A stretch of 11,116 nt of DNA from Gemmatimonadota bacterium. GTDB lineage: Bacteria > JAAXHH01. A program made the translations under genes and the position numbers. The notes below the pieces were generated by a model. The model did no database searches. It was not told the DNA's origin and saw nothing but the letters and a program-made list of their open reading frames with translations. Below, in pieces: positions 5,056-11,116 of this stretch; positions within the stretch are counted from its first letter, which is position 1; every line of letters begins with the position of its first letter. The DNA lies in contig JAPOOT010000510.1 in NCBI GenBank assembly GCA_026713285.1, positions 1 to 11,116 on the forward strand. Direction: 5' to 3'.

Positions 5056-5823
5056 ATGCCCGCAAACCTGCTTGCGTGCCGAACGGCAAGCTACGGAAAG
5101 TTCAGCGAGTCCGCCTGGGCCCATCTGCCCACGACAGGCGTTCATCACGTGGAAATCGACGCGCCCGCCCCGGACCGGGTAGGCGAGGTCAGGGCCAGGC
5201 TCGAACGTCACGGGCTGTCGGCCAGCAGTCTGCAGTGTCCGGTGGAAGTCGAATACGACGACGTGGACGCGCGGCTGACCCCGCACCTGGACGCCGCAGC
5301 GGCCCTGGGCGCCGGATTGCTCTTCGTGAGCGTGCAGGCCGGGGAACTGGACAAGAAAGTGGTCTATGAGCGGTTGCACCGCGCGGGGATAAAGGCCGCC
5401 GAGTACGGGATCACCATCGGCATGGAGACCCATCCCGACCTGATCACCAACGCGTCCGTCGCCATGGAGACCATGCGCGGCGTCGATCACCCCAACGTCC
5501 GCGTGAACTACGACACGGCCAACATCCACTACTACAACCGGGACGTGGACCACGTCGACGAAATGGCAAAAGTCATCGACTACATCGGCAGCATGCATCT
5601 CAAGGATACGGACGGCAGTTACAAGACCTGGTGTTTCCCTACCTTCGGCGTGGGAATCGTCGATTTCAAGGCGGTTTTCGACCGGTTGAACGGCCACGGG
5701 TTCTACGGGCCTTTCACCATGGAAATCGAAGGCGTGGAAGGGGAATCGCTTAACGAGGAAGAGACCTGCCGGCGCGTGGCGGATTCGGTGGCGCACCTGC
5801 GGAGCGTCGGATGTGACGTGTAG
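5056..5823 (+). CDS. Sugar phosphate isomerase/epimerase-like TIM-barrel protein
   Basis: The 255-aa product has the xylose isomerase-like TIM-barrel pattern of sugar isomerases and epimerases (AP endonuclease family 2 fold). The divalent-metal ligands can be read in order: E124 in GMETHPD, D153 in NYDTAN, H181 in SMHLKD and E223 in FTMEIEG. Such enzymes interconvert ketoses at C3 or act on inositol derivatives and related polyols, but the substrate cannot be told from sequence. It is cytoplasmic, with no signal peptide. At 255 aa it is slightly short for the family (usually 260-300). The ATG is chosen because aagaagga stands a few bases upstream and the similarity begins directly after it. 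The GNAT gene follows after 14 bases, so the two probably form an operon from the promoter at 4954-4982. Confidence 0.85.
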   Translation: MPANLLACRTASYGKFSESAWAHLPTTGVHHVEIDAPAPDRVGEVRARLERHGLSASSLQCPVEVEYDDVDARLTPHLDAAAALGAGLLFVSVQAGELDKKVVYERLHRAGIKAAEYGITIGMETHPDLITNASVAMETMRGVDHPNVRVNYDTANIHYYNRDVDHVDEMAKVIDYIGSMHLKDTDGSYKTWCFPTFGVGIVDFKAVFDRLNGHGFYGPFTMEIEGVEGESLNEEETCRRVADSVAHLRSVGCDV

Positions 5824-5837
5824 GGGACGGGGCGTCC

Positions 5838-6386
5838 ATGCCTGAACGACAGCTTCGGATGGTACGCCCCGACCTGGAAAACCTGCCGGGAATCGGCGTG
5901 CCGGCGGGGTATGTGCTGAGGACCTACCGGCCCGGCGACGAAGCAGCCTGGTGCGAGATCATGAACACGGGCATCGGCACAGGCTGGACCGTCGAGAAGT
6001 GCCGGGAGGAACTGACCGGCCGGGAACCGTTTCTGCCGGACGGCTGCTTCTTCGTAACGAAATCCGGGCAGGCCGTGGCCACGGCCTGCGCCTACGACAA
6101 TCCACCCGAAGGGGTCAACGCCGCGCAGGTACACATGGTATGCGCGAAACCCGCCCACCGGGGGCGGGGACTGGGGCGCCTCGTAACCCTGGCCGTGCTT
6201 CATTACATGCGTGATCATGGTTACCGGGCCGCCTTTCTGGGTACGGATGATTTTCGCGTGCCGGCCATCAGGACCTATCTCGGCCTGGGATTCGTACCCG
6301 ACTTTATAGAGGACAGTCACCGAACGCGGTGGTCCGCCGTATTCGCCAAAATCGGAGATCGGCCGTACGGTCCCTGCAGCGGTTGA
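5838..6386 (+). CDS. GNAT-family N-acetyltransferase
   Basis: The 182-aa product carries the acetyl-CoA site of GNAT enzymes: VHMVCAKPAHRGRGLGRLV at about 98-116, in which H-R-G-R-G-L-G (107-113) is the Q/R-x-x-G-x-G/A pyrophosphate loop. It is followed by a helix and by AIRTYLGLGFVPD (143-155), the usual motif B strand-turn. The acceptor could be an amine on a small molecule, peptide or amino sugar; nothing in the sequence decides this. Its N-terminal part (YVLRTYRPGDEAAWCEIMN) is the usual first strand and helix. Upstream spacing of 14 bases to the isomerase-like gene suggests co-transcription, and a G-rich stretch before the ATG (ggggacgggg) may serve as ribosome site. Confidence 0.85.
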   Translation: MPERQLRMVRPDLENLPGIGVPAGYVLRTYRPGDEAAWCEIMNTGIGTGWTVEKCREELTGREPFLPDGCFFVTKSGQAVATACAYDNPPEGVNAAQVHMVCAKPAHRGRGLGRLVTLAVLHYMRDHGYRAAFLGTDDFRVPAIRTYLGLGFVPDFIEDSHRTRWSAVFAKIGDRPYGPCSG

Positions 6387-6442
6387 TCAGAAAGGCTCGA
6401 ATTGCCGTGCACAAACCTCATCCTCAAATACGGACCTTCCAC

Positions 6443-7240
6443 ATGCAGCACATGTTTCGCCGCATATTCCGCCGTATAATTCGCCGCGCAACCTATCCTG
6501 CGTGCATAGCGGCCCTTGTCGGACTGGTACTCCTGGCGAAGCCGGCGCCGGCCAACGCGCAGGACGGGGAAGCCGCGGACGTGCCCCCCGTCGTTATCAC
6601 CGGGATCGGCATCCTCGGCGGATTCCCGACGGGCGAATTCGGTGAGAACGTCAAGAACCCCGGGATCGGCCTTTCCGGAAACGTGGGCTACATAATCCCC
6701 CGGACGCCTGCCGTGATCGGCCTGGACCTGGGTTACATGATCTACGGCCGCGAGCGGCGCACCGAGCAATTCAGCCTTACGATCCCCGACGTCATCGTCG
6801 ACGTGGTCACCGAGAACAACATCTTTTCGATGAACGCCTTTCTGCGTCTGATGACCGGTACCACCGCCCCACTGCGTTTCTACGTAGAAGGCGTCGTGGG
6901 CTTCCACTACCTTTTCACGAGCACGACGATCGAGGACCTCCCCCGTCTCAGCGGAGAGGATATCGCCAGTTCCACGAACCTCGATGATTTCGCATTTACC
7001 AGGGGCGTGGGCGGCGGGGTGCTGATCGAGGTGTGGGGAATCGGCGAAGACCGGACGCCGCAGAACCGCACCGTGCGGTCCGTATCCCTGGATGTCAGGA
7101 TGCGCTACCATGACGGGGCCGAGGCCGATTACCTGAAGCGGGGCGACATCGTCCGCAGGTCGGGTACGGCCGAACTCAACATAACCAAGTCGACCACCGA
7201 TCTCATTACAGCCCACCTCGGAATTGCGATGGATTTCTAG
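6443..7240 (+). CDS. Exported outer-membrane beta-barrel-like protein
   Basis: The product starts with a long basic n-region (MQHMFRRIFRRIIRRATYP) and a hydrophobic segment, followed by a signal peptidase I-like site after A-N-A at residue 39. The mature part has alternating short strands rich in Gly and aromatics (GIGILGGFPTGEFGENVKN, VGYIIPRTPAVIGLDLGYMI, LRFYVEGVVGFHYLF) and ends in Phe. A terminal Phe is typical of barrels inserted by BamA. I do not recognise a specific family. I chose the ATG at 6443 because translation from it begins at the signal peptide. An upstream in-frame ATG at 6329 would add 38 basic residues and overlap the GNAT gene by 58 bases, and seems less likely; an ATG at 6452 is also possible. 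No clear ribosome site is seen. Confidence 0.65.
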   Translation: MQHMFRRIFRRIIRRATYPACIAALVGLVLLAKPAPANAQDGEAADVPPVVITGIGILGGFPTGEFGENVKNPGIGLSGNVGYIIPRTPAVIGLDLGYMIYGRERRTEQFSLTIPDVIVDVVTENNIFSMNAFLRLMTGTTAPLRFYVEGVVGFHYLFTSTTIEDLPRLSGEDIASSTNLDDFAFTRGVGGGVLIEVWGIGEDRTPQNRTVRSVSLDVRMRYHDGAEADYLKRGDIVRRSGTAELNITKSTTDLITAHLGIAMDF

Positions 7241-7249
7241 CGAATGGGT

Positions 7250-7304
7250 CCGCGGCGCGTTCAGCCGCGGGTGGCCGCGTTTAGCCGCGGGCGGCCGCGT
7301 TCAG
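7250..7304 (+). repeat. GC-rich 20-bp tandem repeat with hairpins after the beta-barrel gene
   Basis: Two copies of a 20-mer (7257-7276 gcgttcagccgcgggtggcc and 7277-7296, differing at two positions) are followed by a partial third copy (7297-7304). The stretch also folds: ccgcggc (7250-7256) pairs perfectly with gccgcgg (7264-7270). It lies ten bases after the stop at 7240, so the hairpin may end transcription, although no T-tract follows. Confidence 0.65.
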
Positions 7305-7397
7305 GAATCTGACCGGCGTCATACTCCACGTACCGTCAGCACAGGTTCCATAACGAATCCGCCACCGCGCCATCACCTCACATCCGGAGGCTTAAGG

Positions 7398-8729
7398 ATG
7401 ATCCAGGACGAATTGAAAATCGAGAGTATTCCAGAGTCGGCATGGCAGGAATCCCGCCGTTCGTTCATGAAACGGCTGGCCGGCGGTATCGCCGCGGGCG
7501 GCGCCCTCGTCGCCGGTTACGGCGCCTCCGCCGCCGCGTCGCCTCCCCAGGACCTGGACACGGCCGTCTCCGGCACAGACCCCGGCGACGAACGGTACTG
7601 GCACGCGGTCCGGAGCCAGTTCCTCCTGCGGGAGAACCTGGCCCTGATGAACGCCGCCAACCTGTGCCCGTCACCCTTTCCCGTGATGGAAGCGGTCTTC
7701 GAATATACCCGCGACCTGGATTACGACGCTTCCTTTCAGAATCGCGGCAAATACCGGCAGATCCGGGAGGATACCCGGGAAAAGATGGCGCGGCTCCTGG
7801 GCGCCCATCCCGATGAAATCGCACTGGTGCGGAACACGAGCGAAGCCAACAACGCCATCAGTTCCGGTTACCACCTCCAGGCGGGAGACGAGGTGCTCCT
7901 GTCCGACCTGAACCATCCCTCGAACAGAGCGGCGTGGGAGGTCAAGGCCAGGCGTTACGGATTCAAGATCAACTACGTGTCGGTTCCCCTGATACCAGCC
8001 GGCGAAGACGAGATCATCGAAGCCTTCGAACGGGCGTATACCCCGGCGACGAAGGTGATGTCCTTCACCCACGTGTCCAACACGACGGGACTTTCCATGC
8101 CGGCCAGGGAGCTTTGCGCGGCGGCGCGGGAACGGGGCGTGTTTTCCCTCGTCGACGGCGCCCAGAGTTTCGGCGCCCTGAAGATCGATCTCGCCGACAT
8201 GGGTTGTGACGCCTACTCCGGCAGCGCGCACAAGTGGTTCATGGGGCCGAAGGAAGTCGGCGTGCTGTACGTCCGGAAGGACAGCCAGGACGCCGTCTGG
8301 CCCAGTATCGTGAGCGCCGGCTGGCGGGACGACGTGGACAGCGCCCGCAAGTACGAGGTCCTCGGCCAGCGGGACGACGCCGCGCTGACGGCCACGGGCC
8401 GGGGGGTCGATTTCCACGAGAAGATCGGGCCGGACCGCGTGGAAGCCCGCATGCGGCAGGTGGCCACGGCCATCAAGGAAGGCCTTTCCGGACTGCCAGG
8501 CGTGACACTCTCCACGTCCATGGACCCCGCCCTCTCCGGCGGCGTGGTCATCTTCAAACCGGGAGACCTAGACCCGCGCAAGGTCTTCGCAAAGCTCTAC
8601 GAGACGTACCATGTGGCCGGTGCGGGCATGGGACCCAACGTCCGGCTTTCCCCCCATATCTATAACACGCTCGACGAGGCGGACCGCGCCGTCGCCGCCG
8701 TCGCGGAGATACTGAGGGACGGGGTCTGA
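7398..8729 (+). CDS. TAT-exported class V aminotransferase-fold PLP enzyme
   Basis: The 443-aa product belongs to the class V aminotransferase/cysteine desulfurase fold. The PLP lysine is K279 in SGSAHKWFMGPKEVG, with D253 in LVDGAQS, H224 in SFTHVSNTTG, and N-T-S-E-A near 146-150 for phosphate contact. The N-terminus carries a twin-arginine signal: S-R-R-S-F-M-K at about 19-25, then AGGIAAGGALVAGYGASAAA. Export of a folded, PLP-loaded enzyme by Tat is therefore likely. The ATG at 7398 is chosen because ggagg lies seven bases upstream; the frame is open further back to 7224 but that part overlaps the preceding gene and repeats. Related proteins are often labelled isopenicillin N epimerase-like or cysteine desulfurase-like. 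The loop with the desulfurase catalytic Cys is not evident, so I make no reaction claim. Confidence 0.85.
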   Translation: MIQDELKIESIPESAWQESRRSFMKRLAGGIAAGGALVAGYGASAAASPPQDLDTAVSGTDPGDERYWHAVRSQFLLRENLALMNAANLCPSPFPVMEAVFEYTRDLDYDASFQNRGKYRQIREDTREKMARLLGAHPDEIALVRNTSEANNAISSGYHLQAGDEVLLSDLNHPSNRAAWEVKARRYGFKINYVSVPLIPAGEDEIIEAFERAYTPATKVMSFTHVSNTTGLSMPARELCAAARERGVFSLVDGAQSFGALKIDLADMGCDAYSGSAHKWFMGPKEVGVLYVRKDSQDAVWPSIVSAGWRDDVDSARKYEVLGQRDDAALTATGRGVDFHEKIGPDRVEARMRQVATAIKEGLSGLPGVTLSTSMDPALSGGVVIFKPGDLDPRKVFAKLYETYHVAGAGMGPNVRLSPHIYNTLDEADRAVAAVAEILRDGV

Positions 8730-8767
8730 GCCTTACCGCCGGTGCAGGTCCACCGCCTGACGGGACC

Positions 8768-10231
8768 ATGTCGAAACGAAACGCCGCGGTCATACTCTAT
8801 GCCGCGCTGCTCGGTGCAAGCGCGCTCCAGGTACTCCAGTCGATCGTCGTCGCCCATTTCTTCGACCCGGAGTACCTGGCGCCTTACAGGTACGGCATGC
8901 TGACCGCCGGATTCGCGTACCTGTTCGCCGCCGGGCTGATCGAGAGCGTCTTCTACTTCATCTCGGGGAAATACGCGGCGGACGCCCGCAGGTACGTGGG
9001 AAACACCCTGGCCGGTTGCGCGGTGATCTTCCTGGCCCTTCTCCTGCTGTTTCATCTTCTCGTCAAGCCCTACCTGCTCGTTCACACGGAACTGGGACCC
9101 TATCTCCGGGAGATCGGCGCCTATCTCCTGATCGCCCTGTTTTTGTTTGTAAACATGGCCGCCCACAACGCCCTGGTGGGGACCGAGCACACCGCCGCGG
9201 CCAGCGGACTCCGCGTGTTTCAGTACCTGCTGCGCATCGCGGCCATCGCCGGCGCGCTGTTCTCGGGGCTGATTACGGGCATTTTCGATCTCATCGTCCT
9301 GATCGTGCTCCTGGAGGCCTTTCAGTCCCTGCTCTACGGACTCGTCCTGTTCAACACGAAGCTGCTGTCCTTCCGGGTGCGGGGTATCGACAACAGGGGC
9401 CAGTACCGTTACGCCCTGGGACTGGGTATCGCCGGGTTCATTCCGTTCGTCAACGGGAGCCTGGACAAGATCATGATCAGCGCCTTCCTGGGCGCTTCCA
9501 GCTTCGCGATCTACAGCGTATCGGCCATCGAACTGCCCATCGCCGGCATCCTGATGAGCGTGTTCGGGTCGGTGCTCTTTTCCACCTACGTGGGGTACGC
9601 CGAAGGCGGCGACCATCCGTCCATGGCGGCCCTGTGGCGCAAGTGCTCGACCTGCGGCATGATCGCCATCATCCCGGCGGGGATCTTCGTATTTCTCTTC
9701 TCCGACGTGCTGTACCGCATTATCCTGCCCGACGCCTACTTCGAGGGCCACCGGGTCCTGGGCATCTACGCGCTGCTCCTCCTGCTCCGCTTCAACAGTC
9801 CGGACGTGCTCGCCCGGGCCTTGAACCGGAACGCGATCATCGTCCAGGCCGCGACCGCCATGCTGATCGTCAACGTCGCGGGCAACCTGGTCTTCATCAA
9901 GGCCTTCGGCCTCTGGGGCGCGGCGCTCGCCACCCTGTGCGGGACCGCCGCCGGATGGATCTACTACCTGGCCCGGTACGCCCGGCTGCTCGACACGACC
10001 GTGGGACGGCTCTTTCCCTGGAAACCCTACCTCCTCCTGATCGTCCTTTCAGCGGTCTCCTTCGGCGCGGCCAGGTGGACCTTCGATCGGGTCGAGGTCA
10101 GCGTCGCCCTGGTCATGCTCGGTATGGCGGTCTACCTCTGGTACGCGTTCCGGTTGCTGGATCAGCCGGAGAAGGAATACGTTCGCGGCTGGGTGAGGAA
10201 GTTGGGCGTTCCGCTCCGATCATCGAATTGA
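8768..10231 (+). CDS. Wzx-like oligosaccharide flippase (polysaccharide biosynthesis membrane protein)
   Basis: The 487-aa product is a polytopic membrane protein with about 12-14 hydrophobic helices spread over its whole length, and the fold pattern of the MOP/MATE superfamily flippases. Recognisable stretches include the N-terminal helix ILYAALLGASALQVLQSIVV, the ASSFAIYSVSAIELPIAGIL region near 240-265, and the paired helices near 350-390 with FIKAFGLWGAALATLCG, a usual signature of the last third of Wzx proteins. Such proteins move undecaprenyl-linked oligosaccharide units across the inner membrane for O-antigen, capsule or exopolysaccharide. The gene starts 38 bases after the aminotransferase and is followed after nine bases by a glycosyltransferase, which supports the polysaccharide role. 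No strong ribosome site is seen. Confidence 0.82.
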   Translation: MSKRNAAVILYAALLGASALQVLQSIVVAHFFDPEYLAPYRYGMLTAGFAYLFAAGLIESVFYFISGKYAADARRYVGNTLAGCAVIFLALLLLFHLLVKPYLLVHTELGPYLREIGAYLLIALFLFVNMAAHNALVGTEHTAAASGLRVFQYLLRIAAIAGALFSGLITGIFDLIVLIVLLEAFQSLLYGLVLFNTKLLSFRVRGIDNRGQYRYALGLGIAGFIPFVNGSLDKIMISAFLGASSFAIYSVSAIELPIAGILMSVFGSVLFSTYVGYAEGGDHPSMAALWRKCSTCGMIAIIPAGIFVFLFSDVLYRIILPDAYFEGHRVLGIYALLLLLRFNSPDVLARALNRNAIIVQAATAMLIVNVAGNLVFIKAFGLWGAALATLCGTAAGWIYYLARYARLLDTTVGRLFPWKPYLLLIVLSAVSFGAARWTFDRVEVSVALVMLGMAVYLWYAFRLLDQPEKEYVRGWVRKLGVPLRSSN

Positions 10232-10240
10232 ACCTGGATT

Positions 10241-11116
10241 ATGAGTCAATCACTTCCCCACGTCGCCATCGTCATACTCAACTGGAACCGGGAAGCGGAC
10301 ACGCTGGAGTGCCTTGAATCCCTGGCGCGTATAGACTACCCTTCCTTTTCAGTCATTGTTGTGGACAATGGATCGACCGACGGCTCGCCTGATGCCATCG
10401 AGCGGTGGGGGCGTGAAAACCTGCCTTTGACGCTGATTCGCAACGCCGAAAACAGGGGATTCGTCCGAGGCAGCAACCAGGGCATGCGCCATGCGCTTTC
10501 AAAAGACGCCGATTACGTCTTCCTGCTGAACAACGACACGGTCGTGGAGCCAGACGTATTGGCCAACCTTGTTCGAGCGGCGGAACGCTCCGGCGATACA
10601 GGCATGGCCGGACCGAAGATCTACAAGTACGGAGAGGAGCGCGTGCTCGACTCGGCCGGTACGCGAACCATCCCGTGGCTGGCGCAGGGGTTTCTTCTGG
10701 GTCACGGGGAAGAGGACAGGGGGCAGTTCGATTCCTCGGCCGAGATGCCGTACATCACGGGAACGGCCCTCCTCGTCAAGCGCGCTGTCCTGGAACAGGC
10801 CGGGTTGATGGACGAGGTTTATTTTTGCTATTTCGACGACTTCGACTGGGGAATGAAGGTGCGGGAAGCCGGTTATAGACTGCTCATGGAGCCAAAGGCC
10901 GTTGTCCACCACAAGGGGTCGCGGACGGCCGGTTTCTACAGTCCATTCTATATGCGTCACATGATGCGCAGCAGGATTCTGTTCGCGAGAAAACACGTGC
11001 CGCTTCCGCTGTTCCTGTTCGCGTTCCTGCCTTACCTTTTTCTGTATCGTTATCTTCGGCCGGCGGCTATCTTGGTCATCCGTCGCAGGTGGGGCCGCCT
11101 GGGCGCGCTCCATCGA
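10241..11116 (+). CDS. Family 2 glycosyltransferase, 3' end beyond the window
   Basis: The open frame runs from the ATG at 10241 to the window edge (292 codons, no stop). It has the GT-A fold features of family 2: HVAIVILNWNREADTLECL at 7-25, V-D-N-G-S-T-D-G at 41-48, L-L-N-N-D-T near 95-100 as the DxD-type metal/nucleotide site, YITGTALLVKR at 171-181, and CYFDDFDWGMKVREAGYR near 196-213 with the usual acidic catalytic residues. This set is typical of rhamnosyltransferase-like enzymes that transfer from dTDP- or UDP-sugars to lipid-linked acceptors. A hydrophobic stretch near 256-280 may anchor it to the inner membrane. It follows the flippase by nine bases, which indicates one operon for surface polysaccharide assembly. 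Donor and acceptor are unknown. Confidence 0.88.
   Translation, partial: MSQSLPHVAIVILNWNREADTLECLESLARIDYPSFSVIVVDNGSTDGSPDAIERWGRENLPLTLIRNAENRGFVRGSNQGMRHALSKDADYVFLLNNDTVVEPDVLANLVRAAERSGDTGMAGPKIYKYGEERVLDSAGTRTIPWLAQGFLLGHGEEDRGQFDSSAEMPYITGTALLVKRAVLEQAGLMDEVYFCYFDDFDWGMKVREAGYRLLMEPKAVVHHKGSRTAGFYSPFYMRHMMRSRILFARKHVPLPLFLFAFLPYLFLYRYLRPAAILVIRRRWGRLGALHR

Noticed and set aside
4983..5369. A 128-codon plus-strand frame overlapping the isomerase-like gene
   Set aside because: Arg/Gly/Pro-rich composition typical of an out-of-frame reading in GC-rich DNA, overlapping a gene with metal-ligand motifs.
6329..6442. Longer N-terminus of the beta-barrel gene from the ATG at 6329
   Set aside because: It would overlap the acetyltransferase by 58 bases and put 38 extra basic residues before a signal peptide that already has a full n-region.
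8660..9751. A 363-codon minus-strand open frame
   Set aside because: It is the GC-driven mirror of the flippase gene; the product is a low-complexity, charged sequence without domains, whereas the plus strand encodes a clear membrane protein.
1..11116. CRISPR array or RNA gene
   Set aside because: No regularly spaced direct repeats and no complete tRNA or rRNA pattern were found by reading both strands.

Overview
The window is a GC-rich bacterial chromosome segment interrupted by an AT-richer mobile island of about 4.8 kb. The flanking genes (1-157 and 5056-11116) point to a Gram-negative-type bacterium. There is an exported beta-barrel-like protein ending in Phe, a twin-arginine exported PLP enzyme, and a flippase next to a family 2 glycosyltransferase. 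The gene style resembles uncultivated environmental lineages such as Latescibacterota, Poribacteria or Gemmatimonadota, but I cannot fix the phylum from sequence alone.

Layout. Bases 2-157 are the 3' end of a FAD-dependent squalene/phytoene desaturase-like gene (HpnE type). Its TGA stop is the first triplet of a 9-bp direct repeat, tgaccggta (155-163), which recurs at 4938-4946. Just inside these repeats lie 18-bp inverted repeats (165-182 and 4920-4937, 16 of 18 matching). Everything between therefore looks like one transposed unit. Its only recognisable transposase is an IS1-like DDE pseudogene at the right end (4052-4929), now ruined by at least four stops and three frameshifts.

Inside the island, from left to right: a 71-aa cysteine-rich small protein on the minus strand (268-483); a possible 38-aa very basic ORF on the minus strand (552-668); a regulatory stretch with hairpins (669-1169); a type II restriction-modification pair of BstYI type (methyltransferase 1191-2090, endonuclease 2087-2698, ATGA overlap, predicted target RGATCY); a decayed small gene (2713-2945); a Clp-fold serine protease of the SDH family (2947-3807); and a 59-aa partner gene (3817-3996). 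The R-M pair looks intact. The island can be read as defence-type cargo carried by an IS1-like transposon and then stranded when its transposase decayed. A role for the protease pair in defence is inference.

Right of the island the chromosome resumes with a good sigma70-type promoter (4954-4982). It precedes a sugar phosphate isomerase/epimerase-like TIM barrel gene (5056-5823) and a GNAT acetyltransferase (5838-6386). Next come the exported beta-barrel-like protein (6443-7240), an intergenic 20-bp GC-rich tandem repeat, a TAT-exported class V aminotransferase fold protein (7398-8729), a Wzx-like flippase (8768-10231) and a family 2 glycosyltransferase that runs off the end (10241-11116). The last two suggest a surface polysaccharide locus continuing to the right.
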